From the NCBI GenBank assembly GCA_900767825.1, contig CAAGAN010000001.1:1-12816 (forward strand): DNA of 12,816 nucleotides, written 5' to 3'. Shown here one piece after another: positions 1 through 5,681 of this stretch. Origin of the DNA: Bacilli bacterium. GTDB lineage: Bacteria > Bacillota_I > Bacilli_A > RFN20 > CAG-826. The position numbers and the translations under genes were made by a program. The notes beneath the pieces were generated by a model. It saw only the letters and a program-made list of their open reading frames with translations. It had not been told where the DNA came from and made no database searches. Every line of letters begins with the position of its first letter. Position 1 is the stretch's first letter.

Positions 1-10
1 AATTATCCAT
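1..10 (-). CDS. 5' end of a leftward gene (first three codons only)
   Basis: On the minus strand an ATG (10 to 8) is followed by GAT AAT, giving Met-Asp-Asn, and then leaves the window. The start is supported by a strong SD, AAGGAG (22 to 17), six bases upstream, and by a promoter-like TTGACA further upstream. Nothing can be said about the product. The call rests only on these initiation signals. Confidence 0.5.
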
Positions 11-40
11 GCAGGACTCCTTTCTTATTTGTACGTTAAA

Positions 41-69
41 ATTGTGCGTTCCTGCTTTTTCTTTGTCAA
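41..69 (-). promoter_or_regulatory. Candidate promoter for the leftward gene at the window edge
   Basis: Read on the minus strand, a consensus -35 box TTGACA (69 to 64) is followed after 17 bases by a weaker -10 box CACAAT (46 to 41). Transcription would start near 34, leaving a leader of about 24 bases with the SD at 22 to 17. The -35 is perfect and the -10 matches four of six positions. Confidence 0.45.
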
Positions 70-80
70 TTCCGCCGCGC

Positions 81-94
81 GACCCCTAGGGGTC
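81..94. promoter_or_regulatory. Perfect 14-bp palindrome, possible operator
   Basis: GACCCCTAGGGGTC is a perfect palindrome in a small GC-rich patch (about 71-94) inside an otherwise very AT-rich spacer. It lies about 12 bp upstream of the -35 box of the leftward promoter, a typical place for a regulator-binding site. No T-run follows on either strand, so it is not a terminator. No regulator can be named. Confidence 0.35.
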
Positions 95-419
95 ATTGTG
101 CAACCATCCCTTCATTTCATTCAGGAATGTTTACACAATTAAACGGATACTCTCAATACAAAAGTTGGGATATTTAATTTGAAATTTATTTTCATTGACG
201 TTAAATTTACTTACACATAGTTCGGTGTGTGGAATAATTTTTTCATTGGATTTTTCTTGATTTTTCAAAAAATAAGCATGTTTTTTTCAATATTTTTACA
301 TTTCTTTTCTTTATCAACTTTAGAAATTTAGTTAGTTATATTCATTAAAATTTTTAAGCGAACTAATTGAACAACCTCTTATTAATGGGTAAAATTTTCC
401 TCTGAAAGAAGGAAAGAAA
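95..419. other. AT-rich divergent intergenic region, mostly featureless
   Basis: This spacer between the leftward start at position 10 and the flavodoxin gene holds no convincing open frame or RNA gene. Seen in it: a short hairpin ACACA/TGTGT (213-217 with 226-230) without a proper T-run, several T-rich runs, and a TTGACG at 195-200 without a good -10 partner. The promoter of the flavodoxin gene must lie here, but I could not place it. The only clear signal is the SD AGAAGGAA just before 420. Confidence 0.4.
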
Positions 420-887
420 ATGAAACCCTTAATAATATATTTCACGACTACCTACAATACGGCTAAAGTTGTTAACCTAATGGAAGAAGTTCTAGGATGT
501 GAGAAAGAACTCCTTAGGCCTATTGATCCATATATAGATAATGTTATGGATAGGTCAAAGATGGAAATAGAAACCGGTATGGCTACTGAAATCCATCCTT
601 TAAATCATAGACTTGGTGACTTTGATACGGTAATTTTAGCTACTCCTGTCTGGTGGCTAAATGCTTCTAGCCCAGTAATTGCTTTAATTAGAAGTGGAGT
701 TCTAAAAGGGAAAGACGTTTATCCAGTCATTACAACAGGGTTTGATGTAAATGGAGTAGAAGAGAAAATTGATGATATGCTCCTAGGCTCAAAAATCCAT
801 AAAGCCCTTATTGTTCCTTTTGAAAACGCCTTCCTTTCGAAAGAAAACGAAGAAATGATTAAAGAATATAGCAAGAATATAAGATGA
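420..887 (+). CDS. Flavodoxin-like protein (flavodoxin_4-type)
   Basis: This 155-residue protein has the layout of a short-chain flavodoxin: a cytosolic FMN-binding electron carrier or small NAD(P)H-linked quinone/flavin reductase domain. The first beta strand (residues 3-8) leads into a Thr-rich phosphate-binding loop, FTTTYNT (8-14). The second signature, TPVWWLNASSP (75-85), is the flavin ring-binding segment typical of the family, and the chain then follows the alternating strand-helix pattern. Length matches single-domain flavodoxins. The start at 420 is set by AGAAGGAA about six bases upstream. Its TGA stop overlaps the ATG of the exonuclease gene, so the two are translationally coupled, which is an unusual pairing. 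Family assignment is good; redox partner and substrate cannot be told. Confidence 0.85.
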   Translation: MKPLIIYFTTTYNTAKVVNLMEEVLGCEKELLRPIDPYIDNVMDRSKMEIETGMATEIHPLNHRLGDFDTVILATPVWWLNASSPVIALIRSGVLKGKDVYPVITTGFDVNGVEEKIDDMLLGSKIHKALIVPFENAFLSKENEEMIKEYSKNIR

Positions 888-2014
888 ATGATTTAGGGTT
901 TATATATTTTTATCAAGATAAAGAAATCCATCTTTCTCTTACTAATCAATACCTATTGACCAAAGAAGAGAAAGTATTCCCTTTTAATAAGCAGGGATTA
1001 GATGATTTATCTACTTACATAAGGAATAATGAGGCTATATATCTAGGTTATAACCTCCAATATTTCTTAGCTAAAAGCCTAGAATTGTTTTCTTATGCTT
1101 TCTATTTTAGCTATTTTGATATTCTTAGGTTATTTAGGGCATTTTATGGGATTAAAGAAGAACCATCTCTAGAAGATCTTTCATATGACTATGCGATTAG
1201 TTTAGATAAATATAATCCTGCTAAATCGATGTTTGTCTTCCTTCTTGAAGATAGCGGTTATAATTATGATTATTTCCTGCTAGGTTCTTATTCGGATTGC
1301 AAATTAAATGCCAAGCGAAGCGGGGCCTATGAATATTTTAAGATCAAGCAAGAAAAAGAAACCCTAGAAGGAGTAGATAAATTAATTAAAGGCGAGATTA
1401 AAGGGGTATTTGTCTTTGATTTTGAATGTGCGAATAACGACAGGGGCATAGGGAAAATATGCGAATTAGGTGGGTTATATCTAGATTCAAACCTAAACCT
1501 AATAAAAGAAGTCGAATATCTATTTAACCCAGAAGGTGAATTTAGATTAGGAAGCGATATAAAGCTATATTATCCATATTCTAAATATATGTCTTCCCCA
1601 ACTATATCCTATCTATATAAGGAATTTGCTTCTTTATTTGAAGATCCAACTATTTTAAAAGTTGGCTATGCAAGTAAAAATGATGTTAGTTTCCTTGTAA
1701 CTGACTTGATTAGATATAACAAGATACCTCCATCATTTATTTGCTTTGATTTGCAACCTTTAGTAGATATAGAGCTAAATTCAAAACAAGATATAAGTCT
1801 AGGGAATGCCAATATATCTTTATTAGGTGATTTAGGTAGCAATACAGAGCATCGTTCTTTAGATGATTCTAAGCTAACCCTTAGGTTATTGAAATATTTT
1901 CTAAAAGACGATCCATTAAAAGAATTCATCTTAAAAAACAAAGATTATTTCACTTCTTCTTATTATCTAAAAGAGCTTAGGGAAAATAGATTAGTAGAAG
2001 TGGCCTATTGGTAA
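884..2014 (+). CDS. DnaQ-like DEDDh 3'-5' exonuclease with degenerate N-terminal half
   Basis: The C-terminal half of this 376-residue protein (about 172-342) carries the DEDDh exonuclease motifs. Exo I is FDFE with D179 and E181, Exo II is in GYASKNDVSFL with D267, and Exo III is HRSLDD with H323 and D328. All five catalytic residues are present, so a Mg2+-dependent 3'-5' exonuclease on DNA or RNA is expected. The N-terminal half (about 1-135) looks like a second, decayed copy of the same fold: GYN at 55-57, FD at 78-79, then a helix-rich stretch ending in NPAKSMFVFLL. Its catalytic residues are missing. The ATG lies inside the TGA overlap with the flavodoxin gene (ATGA) and has no good SD of its own, so translation is probably coupled. 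Which process it serves (repair, RNA processing, proofreading) is not evident. Confidence 0.8.
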   Translation: MNDLGFIYFYQDKEIHLSLTNQYLLTKEEKVFPFNKQGLDDLSTYIRNNEAIYLGYNLQYFLAKSLELFSYAFYFSYFDILRLFRAFYGIKEEPSLEDLSYDYAISLDKYNPAKSMFVFLLEDSGYNYDYFLLGSYSDCKLNAKRSGAYEYFKIKQEKETLEGVDKLIKGEIKGVFVFDFECANNDRGIGKICELGGLYLDSNLNLIKEVEYLFNPEGEFRLGSDIKLYYPYSKYMSSPTISYLYKEFASLFEDPTILKVGYASKNDVSFLVTDLIRYNKIPPSFICFDLQPLVDIELNSKQDISLGNANISLLGDLGSNTEHRSLDDSKLTLRLLKYFLKDDPLKEFILKNKDYFTSSYYLKELRENRLVEVAYW

Positions 2015-2016
2015 AT

Positions 2017-2038
2017 AAAAAAGAAGCTTTCGCTCCTT
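2017..2038 (-). terminator. Intrinsic terminator of the leftward operon
   Basis: Read leftward, AAGGAGC (2038 to 2032), a GAAA tetraloop and GCTTCTT (2027 to 2021) form a seven-pair stem with one G-U pair, followed by a run of T to 2017. It begins within the stop codon of the flavin-reductase-like gene. The other strand has the same stem with an A-C mismatch and a poorer T-run, so it may act weakly on the exonuclease transcript. Confidence 0.75.
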
Positions 2039-2478
2039 TAATATAGCTTTGGGTCATAGCCATAGGCGAATTCTTTATTCTCGTCTTGGCTATATTTATT
2101 TATTTCTACTATAACGAATTTATCGTGGTCTTCATTTTCATTAATCTTAATGACTTTGCCAACCATCTTGGTTTTTGCTCCCTTGCATAAAATGGCTTGA
2201 CCATCTTTTTCAAAAGGGAATAAATTAAGTTTATTAACTTTAGAAGAATGAGTAGAACCAACATTCTTTCCTATTTCTTCTTGCCCCTTACTTAAAGCAG
2301 ATATTCCGATTTCATCTCCTAATTCAAGATTTCTAGAAGTATCGGCTTGTCCACCCATCAAAAGAGCAACTTTAGAATAATCAACCATCATCGCCCAGGC
2401 GACAATCATCGCATAGTTTTTATTGTTTTTAGAATAGCTAACTAGATTAGCCCCGCAATTGAACGCTTGTAATCCCAT
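2038..2478 (-). CDS. Flavin-reductase-like protein (FMN-binding split barrel)
   Basis: This 146-residue protein resembles the flavin reductase-like / flavoredoxin family, cytosolic FMN-binding split-barrel proteins that pass electrons from NAD(P)H or other carriers to flavin or another acceptor. The N-terminal part contains the family pattern NYAMIVAWAMMVDYSK (21-36), a short strand KVALLMG (36-42), the polar loop QADTSRNLE (44-52) and the conserved segment IGISALS (57-63) leading into GKNVGSTHSSKVNK. The end is a beta-rich tail. The start is fixed by GGAGG (2492 to 2488) nine bases upstream, inside the end of the antiporter gene. Only one base separates the antiporter stop from this start, so the two are translationally coupled. 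Length is slightly short for the family. The physiological substrate is unknown. Confidence 0.75.
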   Translation of the reverse strand: MGLQAFNCGANLVSYSKNNKNYAMIVAWAMMVDYSKVALLMGGQADTSRNLELGDEIGISALSKGQEEIGKNVGSTHSSKVNKLNLFPFEKDGQAILCKGAKTKMVGKVIKINENEDHDKFVIVEINKYSQDENKEFAYGYDPKLY

Positions 2479-2479
2479 A

Positions 2480-3835
2480 TTAATTTGCCTCCGCCACTTG
2501 GGTTTCTTCCTTTTTCTTATTTAATAATCTAAGGAGTATAGGAGTCAAGAAACTAGAGAATATAATTAATCCTAAAGTAAATGGGATAATCGCAGGTTCG
2601 ACTAATCCAGCATCTACTCCTTCTTGCGCGGTGACTATAACTACTTCGGCTCTAGCCATCATCCCAATTCCAATGCTTAATGAATCCTTGAAATTAAATT
2701 TGGAGATAAGTCCTCCAACTCCAGCTCCCATTGCCTTTCCTAATAATCCTAATATTACCCAGACTATTCCAAATATTATGAAAGTAGAAGTAATTGAAGT
2801 GGAACTAGTTGATCCTCCAACTCCTAAAGAGGTATACATCTTTAAGGCAACAGAAGCGAAAAACACTGGGGTAAATATGACATTTGCGGTAGTTTCGGCA
2901 CGGTGATCGATATATTTGCTAGAGGAAGTATTTGCTAATATTAACCCTGCAATATAGGCACCTGTAATATCGGCAATATGGAAAATCTCTGCAATAAAGG
3001 CCCATAAGAAACAAAAAGCCAAGGAGAATATAGGAAGTCTTCTATGGTGAGGATATTTTTCTCCCATCCAGTTAAATAATTTATGGATTAAATATCCAAT
3101 TCCAATTGAAATAGCAAAGAATGCTAGCATTATTAATATCAAGAAGAAGACACCTAAGGCACCATCTCCAGTAGGAATAACCCATGGGGCTCCTTTTTCT
3201 GAGCCACCAGAAATAGAAATGACAATGGAAAGCAAGACGATTCCGATTACATCATCAATAATAGCAGCAGATACGAGCGAAGTACCAAGTGGGCCATCTA
3301 ATTTTCCTAATTCTTTTAAAGTAGCAACTGTAATAGAAACGCTAGTAGCGGTTAATATTACCCCATAATAAATATCGGAATAGAATGGATTTTGTCCTTT
3401 GCTTTCTAAACTAGAATAGAAGCTTTGATCCATCTTAGCCCCTAATCTAAAAGTCAAGGCAGCCAAGAAACCTAAAATTAATGGGAAAAGGACACCGAAA
3501 GAAGTAATTACTAGTGATGCCTTTCCTTGCTTTTTGATTGAGGATAGATTTGTCTCAATACCGGCTTCAAATAAAATGAGTACGACACCTATTTTTGCTA
3601 ACGAATTGATAGCGTCGGTACTATATGGGGTCAATATAAATTGGGCATCGCTAGGCAAGAAATAAAATAATCCAACTAGCAAACCACCTAATAAATAACC
3701 TACAACCTCTGGTATTTTTATTTTGCCCATAAGCAGGGCAAGTGCTTTTCCGATTCCTAGGATCAAGGCTAGAGGTAATAAAACCATGTAAGGTTGATTC
3801 AGGAATTGTTCATCAATTAATGTAATTAATTCCAT
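2480..3835 (-). CDS. CPA2-family cation/proton antiporter (Na+/H+ type)
   Basis: This 451-residue integral membrane protein has about 12-13 hydrophobic helices and the monovalent cation:proton antiporter-2 pattern. IPEVVGYLLGGLLVG (41-55) matches the N-terminal helix hairpin, LILFEAGIETNLSSIKK (86-102) the following conserved loop, and LTATSVSITVATLKELG (161-177) the unwound helix 4. AIIDDVIGIVLLS (191-203) carries a paired acid, D194-D195, and GMMARAEVVIV (391-401) a conserved helix with R395. In the family a DD pair is linked to electrogenic Na+/H+ exchange, as in NapA. There is no TrkA-N/RCK regulatory domain, unlike KefB/KefC. I chose the ATG at 3835 because GGGAGA lies seven bases upstream. 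An in-frame TTG at 3856 has a poor SD. The gene is coupled to the downstream flavin-reductase-like gene. The transported ion is inferred from family features. Confidence 0.85.
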   Translation of the reverse strand: MELITLIDEQFLNQPYMVLLPLALILGIGKALALLMGKIKIPEVVGYLLGGLLVGLFYFLPSDAQFILTPYSTDAINSLAKIGVVLILFEAGIETNLSSIKKQGKASLVITSFGVLFPLILGFLAALTFRLGAKMDQSFYSSLESKGQNPFYSDIYYGVILTATSVSITVATLKELGKLDGPLGTSLVSAAIIDDVIGIVLLSIVISISGGSEKGAPWVIPTGDGALGVFFLILIMLAFFAISIGIGYLIHKLFNWMGEKYPHHRRLPIFSLAFCFLWAFIAEIFHIADITGAYIAGLILANTSSSKYIDHRAETTANVIFTPVFFASVALKMYTSLGVGGSTSSTSITSTFIIFGIVWVILGLLGKAMGAGVGGLISKFNFKDSLSIGIGMMARAEVVIVTAQEGVDAGLVEPAIIPFTLGLIIFSSFLTPILLRLLNKKKEETQVAEAN

Positions 3836-3895
3836 CTTCGTTTCTCCCAAAGTCAAACTATACTCTCTTTTATTTACTATTAAAGAGCAACTTTA

Positions 3896-4318
3896 TTAAT
3901 ATCTATTAATAGGCCTTTTACTAAACTTAAGTTCTTTCTTTAGGAGCATCTTATTATTTTTTATCTCCCCATCTTCATTTTTAAAACCTAGTTTCCTAAA
4001 AAACGGAAGTAAAGATATCGGTGATTCTAATATTACAATTCTTCCACCCAAAGTCTTTATTTTGGTTAGCATCGACTTTAAGGCATAAGTTCCGATTTGT
4101 TTATTTCTTAATCTTTTATTTACAATCAAATTAGCTATTTTATAAGTCTCTGGATCTATTTTGATTATAGAGCCAGTCGCGATTGGAAAACCTTCTTTTT
4201 CCATGCTTAATTGATACACGGGTTCATTATTTTCTATTTTTATAGGCTTGATTCCTTCTTCATTTTTCAAATAGGAAGTAATTTCATTATCCTTAAGCAA
4301 GAATGATATTTTGACCAT
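3896..4318 (-). CDS. GNAT-fold N-acetyltransferase-like protein
   Basis: This 140-residue protein fits the Gcn5-related N-acetyltransferase fold, which moves an acetyl group from acetyl-CoA to an amine. Strand 4 and motif A appear as IANLIVNKRLRNKQIGTYAL (61-80), with R71 and G76 of the usual R-G-x-G-x-G/A pyrophosphate loop; the first Gly is replaced by Gln74. Motif B follows as RIVILESPISLLPFFRKLGFK (93-113), ending in the FYxxxGF-like signature FFRKLGF. The substrate is unknown. No SD precedes the ATG. Instead a -10-like TAGAAT (4330 to 4325) lies only six bases before the ATG, so the mRNA may be leaderless. About 60 bases separate it from the antiporter start, with no terminator between, so it is probably first in a three-gene leftward operon. 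Confidence 0.7.
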   Translation of the reverse strand: MVKISFLLKDNEITSYLKNEEGIKPIKIENNEPVYQLSMEKEGFPIATGSIIKIDPETYKIANLIVNKRLRNKQIGTYALKSMLTKIKTLGGRIVILESPISLLPFFRKLGFKNEDGEIKNNKMLLKKELKFSKRPINRY

Positions 4319-4403
4319 AGGTATATTCTAAACATTATCAAGAAAATGTAGTAATTTAAATTTTTCCTATTTAAAGGAAACGAAAATAAAGTATCATCTA
4401 AAC
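4319..4403. promoter_or_regulatory. Divergent promoter region with inverted repeat
   Basis: This 85-bp spacer must drive both the leftward acetyltransferase operon and the rightward membrane-protein pair. It contains the inverted repeat TTTCCT-ATTTAA-AGGAAA (4363-4380), which could be an operator. Rightward, TTTAAA (4370-4375), a 16-base spacer and TATCAT (4392-4397) make a weak promoter whose start would fall on the ATG at 4404. Leftward, TAGAAT (4330 to 4325) sits just before the ATG. The boxes are weak and unproven. Confidence 0.4.
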
Positions 4404-5027
4404 ATGAATTACAGAGTCTATTTTAAAAATCACAAAAATAAGATATTCGCGGTAGGGTTTTCAGCCCTAGCTAATATCATCTTCTTTGCCTATGCCTTAT
4501 ATGTATTAATTGGAGCAAGGGGCTCATTATCTTTTTCTTCGGTTTGGAATTATTTACTATATGCAGTCTCTTACCTAATCATATTGATTGCCAATATAAG
4601 GAATGATAATTTTGCCTACCAAGGTATATTGATGTTTGTCTTCTTCATGGCCTTTGACCAGGTATATACGCTTATACTAAATTCGGTAAATGTCATAAAT
4701 GCCTTTTCTAGCGGGAATGTTATCTATATATGCCTATTTTTGCTTTTCTCCCTTTTCTTATTAGCAGAGGCCGTTACAGGAATAATCCTTTATATAAATA
4801 TCAATAGATATATGAGGGGCAGTATCGATGATTTTAAGAAAGTTAGGATTCCTGGGATATTATATTCTTGCTTCCTAGTTGCTGGATTAGCATTCCATAT
4901 ATCTTTATCATTAATCCTTCCTCCGTATGGAACGTTAGTTGCCTTATTTATGTTTATTATCCCAATTTCAGAAATGATAATGTCTATTGCCATTTGCTTT
5001 ACTTTAGAAAGATTAAGGAGAATATAG
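4404..5027 (+). CDS. Six-helix integral membrane protein, function unknown
   Basis: I do not recognise this 207-residue protein. It is almost entirely hydrophobic, with about six predicted membrane helices (roughly 14-36, 48-65, 71-95, 106-132, 150-172 and 176-200) joined by short basic loops (HKNK, RYMRG, DFKKVR). It ends in the basic tail ERLRRI, so that end is likely cytoplasmic. No catalytic or transport signature is visible. The ATG at 4404 has no SD at normal distance; AGGAAA at 4375-4380 is about 24 bases away. A -10-like TATCAT ends six bases before the ATG, so it may be translated from a leaderless message. It lies 42 bases before the zinc-ribbon membrane protein gene and is probably co-transcribed with it. 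Confidence 0.7.
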   Translation: MNYRVYFKNHKNKIFAVGFSALANIIFFAYALYVLIGARGSLSFSSVWNYLLYAVSYLIILIANIRNDNFAYQGILMFVFFMAFDQVYTLILNSVNVINAFSSGNVIYICLFLLFSLFLLAEAVTGIILYININRYMRGSIDDFKKVRIPGILYSCFLVAGLAFHISLSLILPPYGTLVALFMFIIPISEMIMSIAICFTLERLRRI

Positions 5028-5069
5028 TCTATTTTTGTGCTAGGATAATACCCATAGAGGTAAAAAAAT

Positions 5070-5396
5070 ATGAAATATTGTAGCAAATGCGGTGCTTCAC
5101 TTAATGATGAAGCTGTCGTTTGTCCTAGCTGTGGGTGTCTAGTCGATTCTAATACAAGGGTAGTAAAGGAAACTAAGGAATCATCAACCATTAAGACCAT
5201 TGCCTTTGTATTTATGATTATCGCCACGATAAGCAGTGGCTGGCTTTTGATTCCATTAATTTGGTGTATTCCTATGACTGTTAGGTATTATAGATACACC
5301 AAGGGAGAAGGAACTCTTTCCACGGCATTTAAGGTTTGCACATTGCTATTTGTAAGCCTTATCTCTGGTATCTTGATGCTAGTAGATGAAGATTAA
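5070..5396 (+). CDS. Zinc-ribbon membrane protein, function unknown
   Basis: This 108-residue protein starts with a compact zinc ribbon: CSKC (C4, C7) and CPSCGC (C18, C21, with C23 extra) can bind one Zn2+ ion through four cysteines. A polar linker (about 24-40) is followed by hydrophobic segments at about 41-71 (one long or two short helices) and 86-105. Such small zinc-ribbon plus membrane-helix proteins are common in Gram-positive bacteria and mostly uncharacterised. The SD GAGG (5057-5060) lies nine bases before the ATG. It follows the six-helix membrane protein gene by 42 bases with no terminator between, and a clear terminator follows. The pair may form one membrane complex, but this is only inferred from co-location. 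Confidence 0.75.
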   Translation: MKYCSKCGASLNDEAVVCPSCGCLVDSNTRVVKETKESSTIKTIAFVFMIIATISSGWLLIPLIWCIPMTVRYYRYTKGEGTLSTAFKVCTLLFVSLISGILMLVDED

Positions 5397-5447
5397 TTAG
5401 ATTTATTTCATCTTAATAATCTTTCTAGTTTTAATATCTAAATACAT

Positions 5448-5480
5448 GCAGGACCGATTAAGGCTTAAGTCCTGCTTTTT
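5448..5480 (+). terminator. Intrinsic terminator after the membrane-protein pair
   Basis: GCAGGAC (5448-5454) pairs perfectly with GTCCTGC (5469-5475), with an inner loop that can add a short TTA/TAA stem, and is followed directly by TTTTT (5476-5480). It ends the transcript of the two membrane genes and insulates the riboswitch unit. Confidence 0.85.
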
Positions 5481-5530
5481 ATCATCTATTTTACTTAGTT
5501 TGTATTAAGGATATTGATTAGATTGCATAT

Positions 5531-5563
5531 TTGATAATCGATTAGGTTTTGATAGAATATCAA
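5531..5563 (+). promoter_or_regulatory. Promoter of the riboswitch-ATPase unit, with overlapping inverted repeat
   Basis: TTGATA (5531-5536), a 16-base spacer and TAGAAT (5553-5558) form a good sigma-A-like promoter, with the start expected near 5565 at the front of the riboswitch. The -10 box is embedded in a perfect inverted repeat, TTGATA-GAA-TATCAA (5549-5563), which could bind a repressor or may be chance in AT-rich DNA. Confidence 0.6.
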
Positions 5564-5651
5564 TCCGTAAGGGGAGTAGCGTCAAACCCTATCTCCGTCA
5601 TCCCGCCTACTTGGCCGGATTAGGGTGGCTAAAAGCCTCGCAAGACCTTCC
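5564..5651 (+). ncRNA. yybP-ykoY manganese riboswitch
   Basis: The leader carries the two conserved internal loops of the yybP-ykoY family (RF00080): GGGGAGTAGC at 5571-5580 and GCAAGACC at 5640-5647. Stem P1 is AAGG (5569-5572) with CCTT (5646-5649). Between them lies a long arm: ACCCTA (5586-5591) pairs with TAGGGT (5621-5626), TCCG (5594-5597) with CGGA (5616-5619), and GCC (5605-5607) with GGC (5613-5615), with TACTT as the loop. A short GGC/GCC hairpin follows (5627-5637). This family senses Mn2+ and commonly raises expression of exporters and P-type ATPases. The cation ATPase begins 31 bases downstream. No terminator hairpin lies between, so control is probably at translation: CCTT of P1 could instead pair with AAGG of the ATPase SD (5672-5675). 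Confidence 0.88.
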
Positions 5652-5681
5652 AAATATTCTTTTAGGAGAGAAAGGATCCAT

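Noticed and set aside
11..61. Rightward terminator GCAGGA...TCCTGC with T-run
   Set aside because: The stem is only six pairs around a loop of over 30 bases, and the same bases contain the SD and start of a leftward gene. A leader or DNA-level element is more likely.
3836..3856. TTG start adding seven residues to the antiporter
   Set aside because: The SD before it is weak, whereas GGGAGA stands seven bases before the downstream ATG.
4790..5227. Antisense open frame across the two membrane-protein genes
   Set aside because: It overlaps two better-supported genes on the other strand and has no start signals.
11..5480. GCAGGA/TCCTGC hairpins at 11-55 and 5448-5475 as copies of one repeat element
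   Set aside because: Only the stem bases are shared; loops and flanks differ and the contexts are unrelated.
5625..5681. In-frame GTG start extending the ATPase by 19 residues
   Set aside because: It lies inside the folded riboswitch. The ATG at 5682 has two good SD matches and gives the usual N-terminus for the family.
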